Shown here piece after piece: positions 56,576-64,000 of a stretch of DNA of 64,000 nt. The translations under genes and the position numbers were made by a program. Each line of letters starts with the position of its first letter. Position 1 is the first letter of the stretch. The stretch is from JAHBNG01 sp039028975 (GTDB taxonomy: Bacteria > Chloroflexota > Anaerolineae > Caldilineales > Caldilineaceae). Where the stretch lies: contig JBCCHB010000070.1 of NCBI GenBank assembly GCA_039028975.1, positions 1 to 64,000 on the forward strand, in the 5' to 3' direction. Under the pieces are notes generated by a model, which saw only the letters and a program-made list of their open reading frames with translations, searched no databases and was not told the DNA's origin.

Positions 56576-59500
56576 ATGCGTAAATTTTCTGCGCTCTTCC
56601 TGCTTGTCGGGTACCACCTCTTCACTGCCCTGCTAACTCTGCTAGTGGTCATGGTCGTTGGGTTGGCGGGTATGGAGATGGCGCGCGGCGTGCCATTCGT
56701 CGAGGCCGCCAATCGAGCCGTTACGGATCTAATTGCCTATCTTCCCCGAATGCTTCAGGGAGATTTGGGTATGGGGGAGGCTGTCAGCTCAAGCATCAAT
56801 CCTCAACCGGTGGCGGACTATGTGGGGCGACTTTTGGGGCGTAGCTTGGGCCTGCTCTTCATTGCTTTGTTCTTTTCCGCTCTGGTTGGCATCGGGCTTG
56901 GTATTCGGGCGGCTCGGCTCCGGCGTGATAATCGCTCGCTTCTTCTCATTCTTGTCTCCATCCTCGGCGTTTCCATGCCTAGCTTCTTTGCGGCCATGTT
57001 GCTCCAGTATCTGCTCATACTGTGGACCCGCACCCAAGGATCGCGGCTGTTGCCCGTAGGCGGCTTTGGCTGGGATGAGCACCTGATCTTGCCTGTGCTT
57101 GTCTTGGCAGCTAGGCCGGTGGCTCAAATCGCGCGTATGACCTACGTTACAATGGGGCAGGTTCTAGAGGAAGATTACGTACGGACAGCCCAAGCCAAAG
57201 GGATTCGGCGCGACAGGATCATGCGACAGCACGTCTATCGCAATGTTGCCATTCCCATTTTGACCACCATCGGTCTCTCTCTGCGCTTTTCACTGAGCAG
57301 CCTGCCTGTGGTCGAATTCTTCTTTGGCTGGAACGGCGCTGGTGAAGTACTATTGCGGGCCATCTCCATTCAAGATCGAAACACGCTTCTACCCCTGCTT
57401 TTGGGCTTTAGCGCACTGATTCTCTTGATCAATCTGCTGCTCGACCTGCTCTATCGATTGGTTGATCCCCGGCTGAGAGACGAAAATCGTGTGGCCGATA
57501 CCCTACAGACACGAAGTGTGCGTGGGCTATTTGGTGAATTGGCCAACATTGTGGTCGCCATATTGAAAAGCATCGGTGGCCAAATTCGGTCACTGGGTAC
57601 CACCGTCGGGCAACTATTTGAGCGCAACCAAGGTAAACAGGATACTGCTTCGGGTAAATCTCCTAACACATCTCTTAACGCACCTTCCAACTCATCTCTT
57701 GAGACAAAACCCGATACAGCGCCTGATGTTCCCCTGGCCTACATATGGCGTACTGGATTTGCCAACAATCTGCCTCTGGTGGTGGGTACGCTGCTCATCC
57801 TGTCTCTAATCGTGATCTATCTCTTCGGTCCTCAACTTTCGCCCCACAGCCCGTACACCCGCCGAGGCATCGAGTATGAAGTGGGCAAGCTGACCATGCC
57901 CCCCTTTGCACCGGGGGAGGAGTATCCATGGGGTACTGACGTTTTGGGGCGGGATATGATGAGCCTGGTCTTGGCTGGCGCACAACAGACGCTCAGTTTG
58001 GCCGGGTTGGTGGTTGCGGCCCGATTAGGGATTGGTCTGCTCTTGGGGATGTTGGCGGGTTGGTTTAGCGGACGCTGGCTAGATCGACTGATCGTTTCTG
58101 TGGCAGAGATTCTGGCAACCTTTCCAACCCTTCTGCTGGCCATGCTCTTCGTCCTGTCACTGGGGATCCGGGGCGGATTTCGACCCTTCCTTATCGCACT
58201 GAGTCTAGTGGGCTGGAGCGAGATGATGCAGTTTGTGCGTAGTGAAGTGATAACCGCACGCCCTAAACCATTTGTCGAGAGTGCTTTGTCTGTTGGGGCT
58301 GGGACGCCGCGCGTTCTGCTGCGTCACTTGCTGCCTAACCTCCTGCCTGCCTTTATCTCACTAGCGGCATTGGAGATGGGAGCGGTGCTCATGTTGCTAG
58401 GAGAGTTGGGCTACGTGGGTATCTTTATTGGTGGTGGCTCCTTTTCCGAACTTCAGGTGGGAGCAGGACTCTTTCAGTACTCGGACGTACCGGAATGGGG
58501 TGCTCTGCTCTCCAATGTACGACTTTATGTTCGCACCTATCCGTGGACGGCTATCTACCCTGGTGTTGCCTTCTTTTCTGCTATTCTGGCCTTTAATCTC
58601 TTTGGCGAGGGATTGCGTCAGCTAGTTGAGGGTACCGGTGTGCGAGTCATGCGCTCCTTCAATCGTTATGCCGTTGTGGCCATTCTTCTGCTGGTCTTAG
58701 CGACGGGGTGGTTGCGCAACAATAGCGGTGCAGTTGCCTTCTACCAGGATCAGGCACGTCAATTTGATGGGGCTAAGGCCATGCACCATATCGAAGCTTT
58801 GCTCGAGCCTCAGTTTGAGAATCGGGCCATTGGAACCCAGGGATTAAATCGGACTGCCGAGTACATCGCCGAGCAATTTGCGACAATGGGCATTCAGCGA
58901 GGGGGTAAGGACTTAACTTGGTTTCAACCAGTCACCCGGGAGTTTGAGCAGCTACGGGCGCGCCCTGAATTGACTATACAAGAGGAAGATGGTGCAACTG
59001 ATCCTCTTCACTATGGTCAAGATTACCGAGAATTTGCGGGCGTCTTTCGCACCAATGGAACAGGCATTGGCTCAGTCCATTTTCTGAGTGCAGGGGAACT
59101 GACCGGGGAGCGACGCGGTTTTGGTTCCCAATTGCCTCGGGTTTTGCGCCCCTATGACTTTAGCCAATCTGTGCTTTTGGTGCTCTCTCCAGAAGAGGCC
59201 CTCCGCTTTTCTCGGCTTGCCTACCAAGGCGTCTTGATCATTGGTGATGAGCCAGCCGATGTGAGCCAGGCCCGTACACTGCCAGCACTGGATCCTGTCC
59301 GAGCAAGTTTTGGCGGCGTGGAAAGAGGACAGGAAGCACCACTGCTCTGGATCACTGAAGAGGTTGCGAATCGGTTGCTCAGCTCTACTGGTCAGACGGC
59401 TGGGCAGACGGTGAATCAGTTACGCCGCGCTGCGGACGCCCTTCAAACGGATCAGCTACTAACCTTTGACAGCGGCGCCAAGGTCGAGATGACCATAGAT

Positions 59501-60193
59501 GGCGAAGTACGTAGCGAGGTCGATGCTGTTCATGTCATAGGTCATCTGCCGGCCGCAGAAGGGCCCAACCTTGGCGGGCAACTTATCTTGGTGATGACCC
59601 CCTACGATCAGCCGCCGCCGGTGCCTGGTGCTGAGCCATCACCTGCAGCAAACCACAAGTTGAGTGGTCTGGCCCTTATGCTTGAAGTGATTCGCACCAT
59701 GCAGGAGTCAGGTTACCAACCCTACCGAACCTTCCTCTTTATTGCCTACAGCGGTGAAGGCAGCGAGCAGGGAGAGCCTGCATCACCACCTGATGTAGAG
59801 CAGTTTTTACGCGCCCGCTCAGGGTTTGTTAACAATTTCGAGATCGAGGCGGTGGTTGAACTCCAAGGGGTCGGGGGAGGCCAGGGGTCTCGGTTGGCGT
59901 TGGATGGCAGCGACAGCCTTCGTCTCCAAAACCTCTTTGCCCATAGCGCACGTCGGCTTCGAGTGGGCAGCGTCATGGCCGATTCACCTGCCAGCGTTGG
60001 TGAAGTCTTTATCCCTGGATGGAATCGAACGACAACGGATTATCCTGCCTTGCGAGTCTATTGGGAAGGATGGGAATTGGAGAGTGGCACGGTTACTGAT
60101 ACGATCGATTTAGTTGACCAAGAGGCGTTGACAAAGGCTGGTCAAGCTGTAACGCTTGCCTTGATGACGATGGGACGAGAGATCAATTACTGA
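56576..60193 (+). CDS. Fused Opp/Dpp permease B + permease C + M28-like pseudopeptidase
   Basis: 1,205 residues in one frame. Residues 1-310 are a DppB-type permease with a coupling loop of the form DYVRTAQAKGI-x6-QHVYRN at about 200. A hydrophilic linker (about 315-380) leads to a DppC-type permease at about 385-695, with WGTDVLGRD and a second loop, SVGAGTPRVLLRHLLPN. A further TM at about 700-725 is followed by an extracytoplasmic M28/Zn-peptidase-like domain with a PA-like insert (732-1205). Its active site is eroded: the HxD ligand box reads TPYD (1008-1011), DNASG becomes NHKLSG, and the EE pair becomes EG (1061-1062). No ATPase or solute-binding protein gene is adjacent. I infer a single-chain translocation pore with a substrate-docking domain. 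Confidence 0.9.
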   Translation: MRKFSALFLLVGYHLFTALLTLLVVMVVGLAGMEMARGVPFVEAANRAVTDLIAYLPRMLQGDLGMGEAVSSSINPQPVADYVGRLLGRSLGLLFIALFFSALVGIGLGIRAARLRRDNRSLLLILVSILGVSMPSFFAAMLLQYLLILWTRTQGSRLLPVGGFGWDEHLILPVLVLAARPVAQIARMTYVTMGQVLEEDYVRTAQAKGIRRDRIMRQHVYRNVAIPILTTIGLSLRFSLSSLPVVEFFFGWNGAGEVLLRAISIQDRNTLLPLLLGFSALILLINLLLDLLYRLVDPRLRDENRVADTLQTRSVRGLFGELANIVVAILKSIGGQIRSLGTTVGQLFERNQGKQDTASGKSPNTSLNAPSNSSLETKPDTAPDVPLAYIWRTGFANNLPLVVGTLLILSLIVIYLFGPQLSPHSPYTRRGIEYEVGKLTMPPFAPGEEYPWGTDVLGRDMMSLVLAGAQQTLSLAGLVVAARLGIGLLLGMLAGWFSGRWLDRLIVSVAEILATFPTLLLAMLFVLSLGIRGGFRPFLIALSLVGWSEMMQFVRSEVITARPKPFVESALSVGAGTPRVLLRHLLPNLLPAFISLAALEMGAVLMLLGELGYVGIFIGGGSFSELQVGAGLFQYSDVPEWGALLSNVRLYVRTYPWTAIYPGVAFFSAILAFNLFGEGLRQLVEGTGVRVMRSFNRYAVVAILLLVLATGWLRNNSGAVAFYQDQARQFDGAKAMHHIEALLEPQFENRAIGTQGLNRTAEYIAEQFATMGIQRGGKDLTWFQPVTREFEQLRARPELTIQEEDGATDPLHYGQDYREFAGVFRTNGTGIGSVHFLSAGELTGERRGFGSQLPRVLRPYDFSQSVLLVLSPEEALRFSRLAYQGVLIIGDEPADVSQARTLPALDPVRASFGGVERGQEAPLLWITEEVANRLLSSTGQTAGQTVNQLRRAADALQTDQLLTFDSGAKVEMTIDGEVRSEVDAVHVIGHLPAAEGPNLGGQLILVMTPYDQPPPVPGAEPSPAANHKLSGLALMLEVIRTMQESGYQPYRTFLFIAYSGEGSEQGEPASPPDVEQFLRARSGFVNNFEIEAVVELQGVGGGQGSRLALDGSDSLRLQNLFAHSARRLRVGSVMADSPASVGEVFIPGWNRTTTDYPALRVYWEGWELESGTVTDTIDLVDQEALTKAGQAVTLALMTMGREINY

Positions 60194-60205
60194 GAGGGAT
60201 ATACG

Positions 60206-61063
60206 ATGGACACAGCAAATCCTCTATTGGCAAGTCAATCTACTGATGAAGCACCCCTTACATTCCTAAAATCAGTTAGTGAAATTTTTATCAGATTTGG
60301 CGAAGATACACAGGACTCAGGCAACATCTCATATGGTGTAACCTATAATGAGAAGCGCTATTTTGTTAAGAGTGCTGGGCGGGTAGATGACGAGAAGACA
60401 TATTTCGATCATGGTCAACGTGTAGACATGTTGCGAAATGCGGTTCGCTTGAATCAAGGGGTTGCTCATCCAGCTCTACCCAAACTTTATAACGTAATCG
60501 AATCACCCGAAGGACCTCTTCTAGTCTATGAGTGGTGTTCAGGCGAACTGGTTCGTTGTCCGAATCATATACGCGAGCAGCCAAATTCCTCTTTTCAGCG
60601 CTTCCGACGCCTACCTCTCACTGAGATTCGCAACTGCTTGGACGTAATTTACCAACTTCATAAACAGCTTGCTAAAATGGGCTGGATCGCCTGTGACTTT
60701 TATGACGGTGCAATGCTTTATGACTTTGACCGACGGGTATTGCGGATTATTGACCTGGATCACTATCACCAAGGTCCCTTTGTCAATGAGATGGGTCGTA
60801 TGTTTGGTTCATCTCGATTTATGGCCCCAGAGGAGTTTGAGAAAGGGGCACTGATCGATGAACGCACAACGGTCTTTACCCTGGGACGGACGGCAGCCGT
60901 TCTACTCTCTGATGGGTCGCTGGAACGTACGCCCTTTCGAGGAACAGATAGACTTTACGAGGTTGTCGTACAGGCTTGTGAGCCAAATCGGAATGAGCGA
61001 TTTGGTTCAGTAGCTGACTTTTATCATGCTTGGAAAAATGCTGATCAAGGAGAAATTTCATGA
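60206..61063 (+). CDS. Atypical protein kinase-like protein
   Basis: 285 residues with kinase-fold features: VK at Lys55 (RYFVKSA), VYEWCSGELV hinge, a catalytic-loop Asp164 in ACDFYDGAM, where His-Arg and the Asn of HRDxxxxN are lost, and DLD (183-185) in place of DFG. SRFMAPEEF matches the APE region. GAGAGGG precedes the ATG, 12 bases after the permease stop. Glycine-loop residues are weak. It may be a low-activity kinase or pseudokinase. It overlaps the next gene by four bases (ATGA). Confidence 0.78.
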   Translation: MDTANPLLASQSTDEAPLTFLKSVSEIFIRFGEDTQDSGNISYGVTYNEKRYFVKSAGRVDDEKTYFDHGQRVDMLRNAVRLNQGVAHPALPKLYNVIESPEGPLLVYEWCSGELVRCPNHIREQPNSSFQRFRRLPLTEIRNCLDVIYQLHKQLAKMGWIACDFYDGAMLYDFDRRVLRIIDLDHYHQGPFVNEMGRMFGSSRFMAPEEFEKGALIDERTTVFTLGRTAAVLLSDGSLERTPFRGTDRLYEVVVQACEPNRNERFGSVADFYHAWKNADQGEIS

Positions 61064-61476
61064 AAGCACTAATGAAGACGTTTCTTTCGCTTCACGTCAA
61101 TCTCTATCGGTTGACCAAGGGAAAGATGGGTGGGAAGATGGGGGGCAACTCGATACTGTTACTCAATACCGTTGGGCGGAAAAGTGGTAAGAAGTTCACT
61201 ATCCCCCTGGTTTACCTGATGGAAGAAGACAATTACATCCTGATTGCTTCTAATGGCGGCGCAGACAAACACCCAGGTTGGTACTTTAACCTCAAGTCCC
61301 AGCCTCAGACCACGGTTCAGGTGATGGAGCAAACCATCAATGTCACCGCAGAGATGGCCCCACCCGAAGAGCGGAATCGGTTGTGGAAGAACATTACAAG
61401 TACCCATGAGCAGTTCCAAGCTTATCAAGAGAAGACTGAGCGGGTGATTCAGGTCTTTGTGCTACGACCAGCGTAG
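61060..61476 (+). CDS. Ddn-type F420-dependent nitroreductase/quinone reductase family
   Basis: 138 residues, the usual length of the family. Characteristic text: LLLNTVGRKSGK, TIPLVYL, NYILIASNGGADKHPGWYFNL. Members reduce quinones or nitro compounds with F420H2; some use FMN or haem instead. No F420 biosynthesis gene is in view. It starts inside the last codons of the kinase-like gene, so the two are translationally coupled. Confidence 0.88.
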   Translation: MKALMKTFLSLHVNLYRLTKGKMGGKMGGNSILLLNTVGRKSGKKFTIPLVYLMEEDNYILIASNGGADKHPGWYFNLKSQPQTTVQVMEQTINVTAEMAPPEERNRLWKNITSTHEQFQAYQEKTERVIQVFVLRPA

Positions 61477-61516
61477 GAGAGTTCACTTTCAAGCTTTCTC
61501 AAGCCAGGAGACATTT

Positions 61517-62506
61517 ATGAAACTACTAATATTAGGTGGGACAGTTTTTCTAGGACGACATGTGGTGGATGCTGCGCTTGCCCGCGGCCATGAGGTGACG
61601 CTATTTAACCGAGGGCAGCACAATGAAGATCTTTACCCTGAATTGGAAAAGCTGCGAGGGGATCGTGATGGGAATCTAGATGCCTTAAAGGGGCGCACCT
61701 GGGATGCAGTGGTGGATACGTGTGGCTATGTTCCTCGCCTTGTGAGCGATTCGGCTCGCCTGCTGGCCGATGTAGTTGAACACTACACTTTTGTCTCAAG
61801 CATATCCGTCTACAGCGATTTCTCATCTGGGGAATTGACGGAAGAATCACCGGTGGGCAAGATGGAAGATGAGACGGTGGAAGAGATTACGGGTGAAACG
61901 TATGGGCCCCTCAAGGCTCTCTGTGAACAAGCGGCAGAGTCGATCATGCCGGGTCGGGTACTCCACGTGCGCGCGGGATTAATTGTTGGCCCCTATGATC
62001 CGACAGATCGATTTACCTATTGGCCAGTACGTGTTGCTAATGGCGGGGATGTGCTGGCCCCTCCAGACGCAACAGCGCCTGTACAATTCATCGATGTGCG
62101 CGATCTGGCCGAATGGATTGTTCAGATGGCGGATGCGCGCAAGGCTGGCGTGTACAACGCAACGGGTCCAGCAGAGACAACGTCCTTTGAGCACTTCTTA
62201 ACTACCTGCAAAACGACCACAGATAGCAATGCATCCTTTGCTTGGGCAGATAGCGAGCTGTTGGCCAAACACGAGATAGCACCCTGGATGGATCTTCCTT
62301 TGTGGGTTCCACCTGAGGCAGCGGGCATGTTGCAGACCAATTGTGCCAAAGCCATTGACGACGGCCTCGTCTTTCGGCCAATTCAAGAGACGGTACATGC
62401 CACACTACAGTGGGCGCAAACAAGGCCAGGCGACTATCAGTGGAGGGCTGGCCTGTCTGCAGAGCGTGAGGTGGCCGCGCTGGCAGATGCCTTAACGCCG
62501 CAATAA
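61517..62506 (+). CDS. NAD-dependent epimerase/dehydratase (extended SDR)
   Basis: An upstream start at 61457 overlaps the Ddn gene. ATG 61517, with CCAGGAG ahead, gives 329 residues and begins at the Rossmann fold. Nucleotide motif LGGTVFLGRH, then NRG after the second strand; active-site YGPLK (Tyr129, Lys133). It resembles the sugar-nucleotide reductase/epimerase-like group often annotated only as NAD-dependent epimerase; the substrate is not predictable. Likely last gene of the permease-kinase-Ddn operon. Confidence 0.88.
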   Translation: MKLLILGGTVFLGRHVVDAALARGHEVTLFNRGQHNEDLYPELEKLRGDRDGNLDALKGRTWDAVVDTCGYVPRLVSDSARLLADVVEHYTFVSSISVYSDFSSGELTEESPVGKMEDETVEEITGETYGPLKALCEQAAESIMPGRVLHVRAGLIVGPYDPTDRFTYWPVRVANGGDVLAPPDATAPVQFIDVRDLAEWIVQMADARKAGVYNATGPAETTSFEHFLTTCKTTTDSNASFAWADSELLAKHEIAPWMDLPLWVPPEAAGMLQTNCAKAIDDGLVFRPIQETVHATLQWAQTRPGDYQWRAGLSAEREVAALADALTPQ

Positions 62507-62651
62507 TCCAGAATCCGTTGTGCAAACAAATGTTCTGTGATATACTCGTGGGGCCGCTAGATTATTAAGGAACGAGCGAAAAAGACTTGCGCGTTTCATT
62601 CACGTATGATCCGTCCAATGATCAGGTGGTTGTTTCGGTCTCTTTCTTAAA

Positions 62652-62768
62652 ATTTTTCATAGTACAAGAAAGTATAAAAATCGACCTCGAAAGATGACCA
62701 AATTCTGGCTGCTCACGCAGTGGTCGTTACAAACTAGCTGACGGCTGATTAGCTGAAAGCTTTTTTAT
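62652..62768 (+). repeat. Dispersed intergenic repeat, copy 2
   Basis: Same-orientation partner of 22022-22139, ending 13 bases before the Uma2 start. The core CAAATTCTGGCTGCTCA, GCAGTGGTCG, ACTAGCTGACGGCTGATT, GCTGAAAGCTTTTT is nearly unchanged. Confidence 0.75.
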
Positions 62769-62781
62769 TACGGAGATTGGC

Positions 62782-63768
62782 ATGGAAACCCAAACCACGA
62801 CACCCCCACAAGACAAAGGTAACAATAGGGACAAAAATAGTGAAGAGAATGGTGTTGCTACCCATGATGCTACTTTTTCACATGAAGATAGCGTAAATGG
62901 GAGTAGCCTTAATGGGCGAAGTGTAAATGGGGATATCGTCGATAATCAGAAAGATTCCGTCAATCAACTTGAATTCGATCCATCGATTCCAGAGCGCCTG
63001 CTGCCCAAGCTGCCTACGTTTCCTATGGCAGTTGGTTGGCGCACTGTCTACGATGAAGAGACCCAAAACTCCTACAACATTCCCCTCACGTTACGTGACA
63101 TTCTCTTTCCCACCGAAGATGACGTTGGAGCCGTCTATATGTCTCATGGCCTAAACCACGATGAACTGCTTACGGATATATCCGAGAGAATGCGTTTGGC
63201 CCGCGGCAAAGACAATTGGTATTTCCCCAAAGATGTGCTAATGATTTGGGATGTTTCTGCCGTTCCTCCAGTTAGCCCAGATATCAGCGCCATCCCGGAT
63301 GTAGAGGCATTGGATAAAGAAGGAAAAGATTCCTTTGGCATTGGTCGTGATGGCCCGGTACCTGCTGCGGTCATTGAAGTAACCTCTAAGTCGACACGCC
63401 ATATTGATTTTGGGATTAAGCCGGATACGTATGCTGCCGCAGGTGTCTCAGAATATTTGATTGTTGACATTCGGAATCCTGTATCAGAACCTTGGCAACT
63501 GCACGGCTACCGACTTGATAAATCACCATACTACCAGACAATTACGCCAGACGAGGAAGGAGGCATTATCCTACAAAGCCTAGACATACGCTTTGTGCCG
63601 ATTGCTCGGACACGGATTGACCTCTTTGATGCCACCACCGGAGAGCGCCTTCGATCGGCTGAGGAATTTGAGGAACTTGCAGAGGCAGAGGCTGCCCGTG
63701 CTGATGCCGCGGATGCCACCATTGAAACATTAATGGCACGGATCCGCGAATTAGAAGCCAACCAGTAG
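62782..63768 (+). CDS. Uma2-family (DUF820) putative restriction endonuclease-like protein
   Basis: 328 residues. The first 75 are low-complexity and Asn/Ser/Asp-rich. The Uma2 PD-(D/E)xK core follows: SPDISAIPDV, VPAAVIEVTSKSTR, KPDTYAAAGVSEYLIVD. The C-terminal 50 residues are an Ala/Glu-rich coiled coil (EEFEELAEAEAARADAADAT). The family is very widespread in cyanobacteria and Chloroflexi and its biological role is not established. GGAGAT precedes the ATG. It sits directly after a dispersed repeat. Confidence 0.87.
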   Translation: METQTTTPPQDKGNNRDKNSEENGVATHDATFSHEDSVNGSSLNGRSVNGDIVDNQKDSVNQLEFDPSIPERLLPKLPTFPMAVGWRTVYDEETQNSYNIPLTLRDILFPTEDDVGAVYMSHGLNHDELLTDISERMRLARGKDNWYFPKDVLMIWDVSAVPPVSPDISAIPDVEALDKEGKDSFGIGRDGPVPAAVIEVTSKSTRHIDFGIKPDTYAAAGVSEYLIVDIRNPVSEPWQLHGYRLDKSPYYQTITPDEEGGIILQSLDIRFVPIARTRIDLFDATTGERLRSAEEFEELAEAEAARADAADATIETLMARIRELEANQ

Positions 63769-63795
63769 GAAACAAAATAGGGTTCTACTTCAACG

Positions 63796-64000
63796 ATGGC
63801 ATCCGGCGTCCAACATGAACGGGCATCGACCCGACTAATTTTGTTCTTACAGCCACTTTTACTTTTGAGTTTGATTGGTTTAGCTATTGCATGGGGACTT
63901 GAATACCTACCTCTCTTTCACTCTTTATTGCTTGCCATTGGGCTAGTGGGCTTCCTTTTTGGGCTGTATGTAGGACGACGGGTAACGCCTGATCTGGACA
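63796..64000 (+). CDS. Membrane protein, 3' end beyond window
   Basis: ATG 63796 opens a frame that runs off the window end (68 residues seen). Two hydrophobic segments (LILFLQPLLLLSLIGLAIAW, LLLAIGLVGFLFGLYV) are followed by GRRVTPDLD. It lies 27 bases after the Uma2 stop, same strand. Family not identifiable from this part. Confidence 0.6.
   Translation, partial: MASGVQHERASTRLILFLQPLLLLSLIGLAIAWGLEYLPLFHSLLLAIGLVGFLFGLYVGRRVTPDLD

Noticed and set aside
1..64000. tRNA, rRNA or intact insertion sequences
   Set aside because: No cloverleaf-like sequence, rRNA core or transposase was recognised on reading both strands; short tRNA-like folds could be missed without a program.

Overview
The window reads as chromosomal DNA of a free-living bacterium with a large secreted proteome. 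I think Chloroflexota (Caldilinea/Anaerolinea-like filamentous lineages) is most likely. The basis is indirect: an F420-type Ddn oxidoreductase, a 7TM-type histidine kinase, a STAND/TPR regulator, a Uma2 nuclease, and secreted proteins carrying a short hydrophobic LPLI-like motif at a terminus. No rRNA, tRNA, CRISPR array, phage or intact transposon was seen, so the placement is an inference.

Region 1 (1-21672) is one reading frame that enters from upstream and encodes at least 7,223 residues. It is built from SdrD_B-like Ca-binding beta modules (32 complete plus one cut by the window edge) and 16 DUF11-like modules. DUF11 modules come in four quartets; three B modules follow each of the first three and a run of 22 B modules follows the fourth. 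The supra-repeat is about 3.3 kb. A strong intrinsic terminator closes the gene.

Region 2 (22-32.5 kb) holds a 7TM/PAS histidine kinase with an eroded ATPase domain and a small hypothetical ORF. It also holds a minus-strand secreted collagenase-module (M9) metallopeptidase, and a minus-strand VOC protein / SNF2 helicase / SWIM zinc-finger operon. The gap at 27.05-27.84 kb carries a MITE-like element, a palindromic operator next to a TATAAT box, and a dispersed repeat found again inverted at 56.4 kb.

Region 3 (32.6-38.2 kb) looks like a self-contained envelope-response locus. It has an OmpR-type regulator and kinase, then a membrane-anchored SxxK serine hydrolase, then a secreted acidic protein with LTxxQ-type repeats. 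The two effector genes are each preceded by the same palindrome TTAAGAA-N3-TTCTTAA plus downstream direct repeats, and the regulator promoter has a related half-site. I infer one small regulon.

Region 4 (38.3-48.5 kb): a secreted Pro/Thr-linker protein, a STAND ATPase-TPR regulator, then a co-directional catabolic cluster. The cluster has three ACMSD-like amidohydrolases, a Rieske ferredoxin, a Nudix hydrolase and a 3-hydroxyacyl-CoA dehydrogenase. A decayed small gene follows.

Region 5 (49-64 kb): a 1,759-residue exported beta-propeller/cytochrome-c/Ig/CBM protein and a formylglycine-type sulfatase. Next is a single-chain fusion of two Dpp/Opp-type permeases with a catalytically degenerate M28-like domain. 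It is followed by a degenerate protein kinase, a Ddn-type oxidoreductase, an NAD-epimerase-like protein, a Uma2 nuclease, and a membrane protein cut by the window end.

The best candidates for something undescribed are the permease-permease-pseudopeptidase fusion, the palindrome-linked envelope regulon, the amidohydrolase/Rieske/Nudix/HCDH cluster, and the hierarchical repeat structure of the giant protein. All calls come from reading the sequence by eye; no database search was run.
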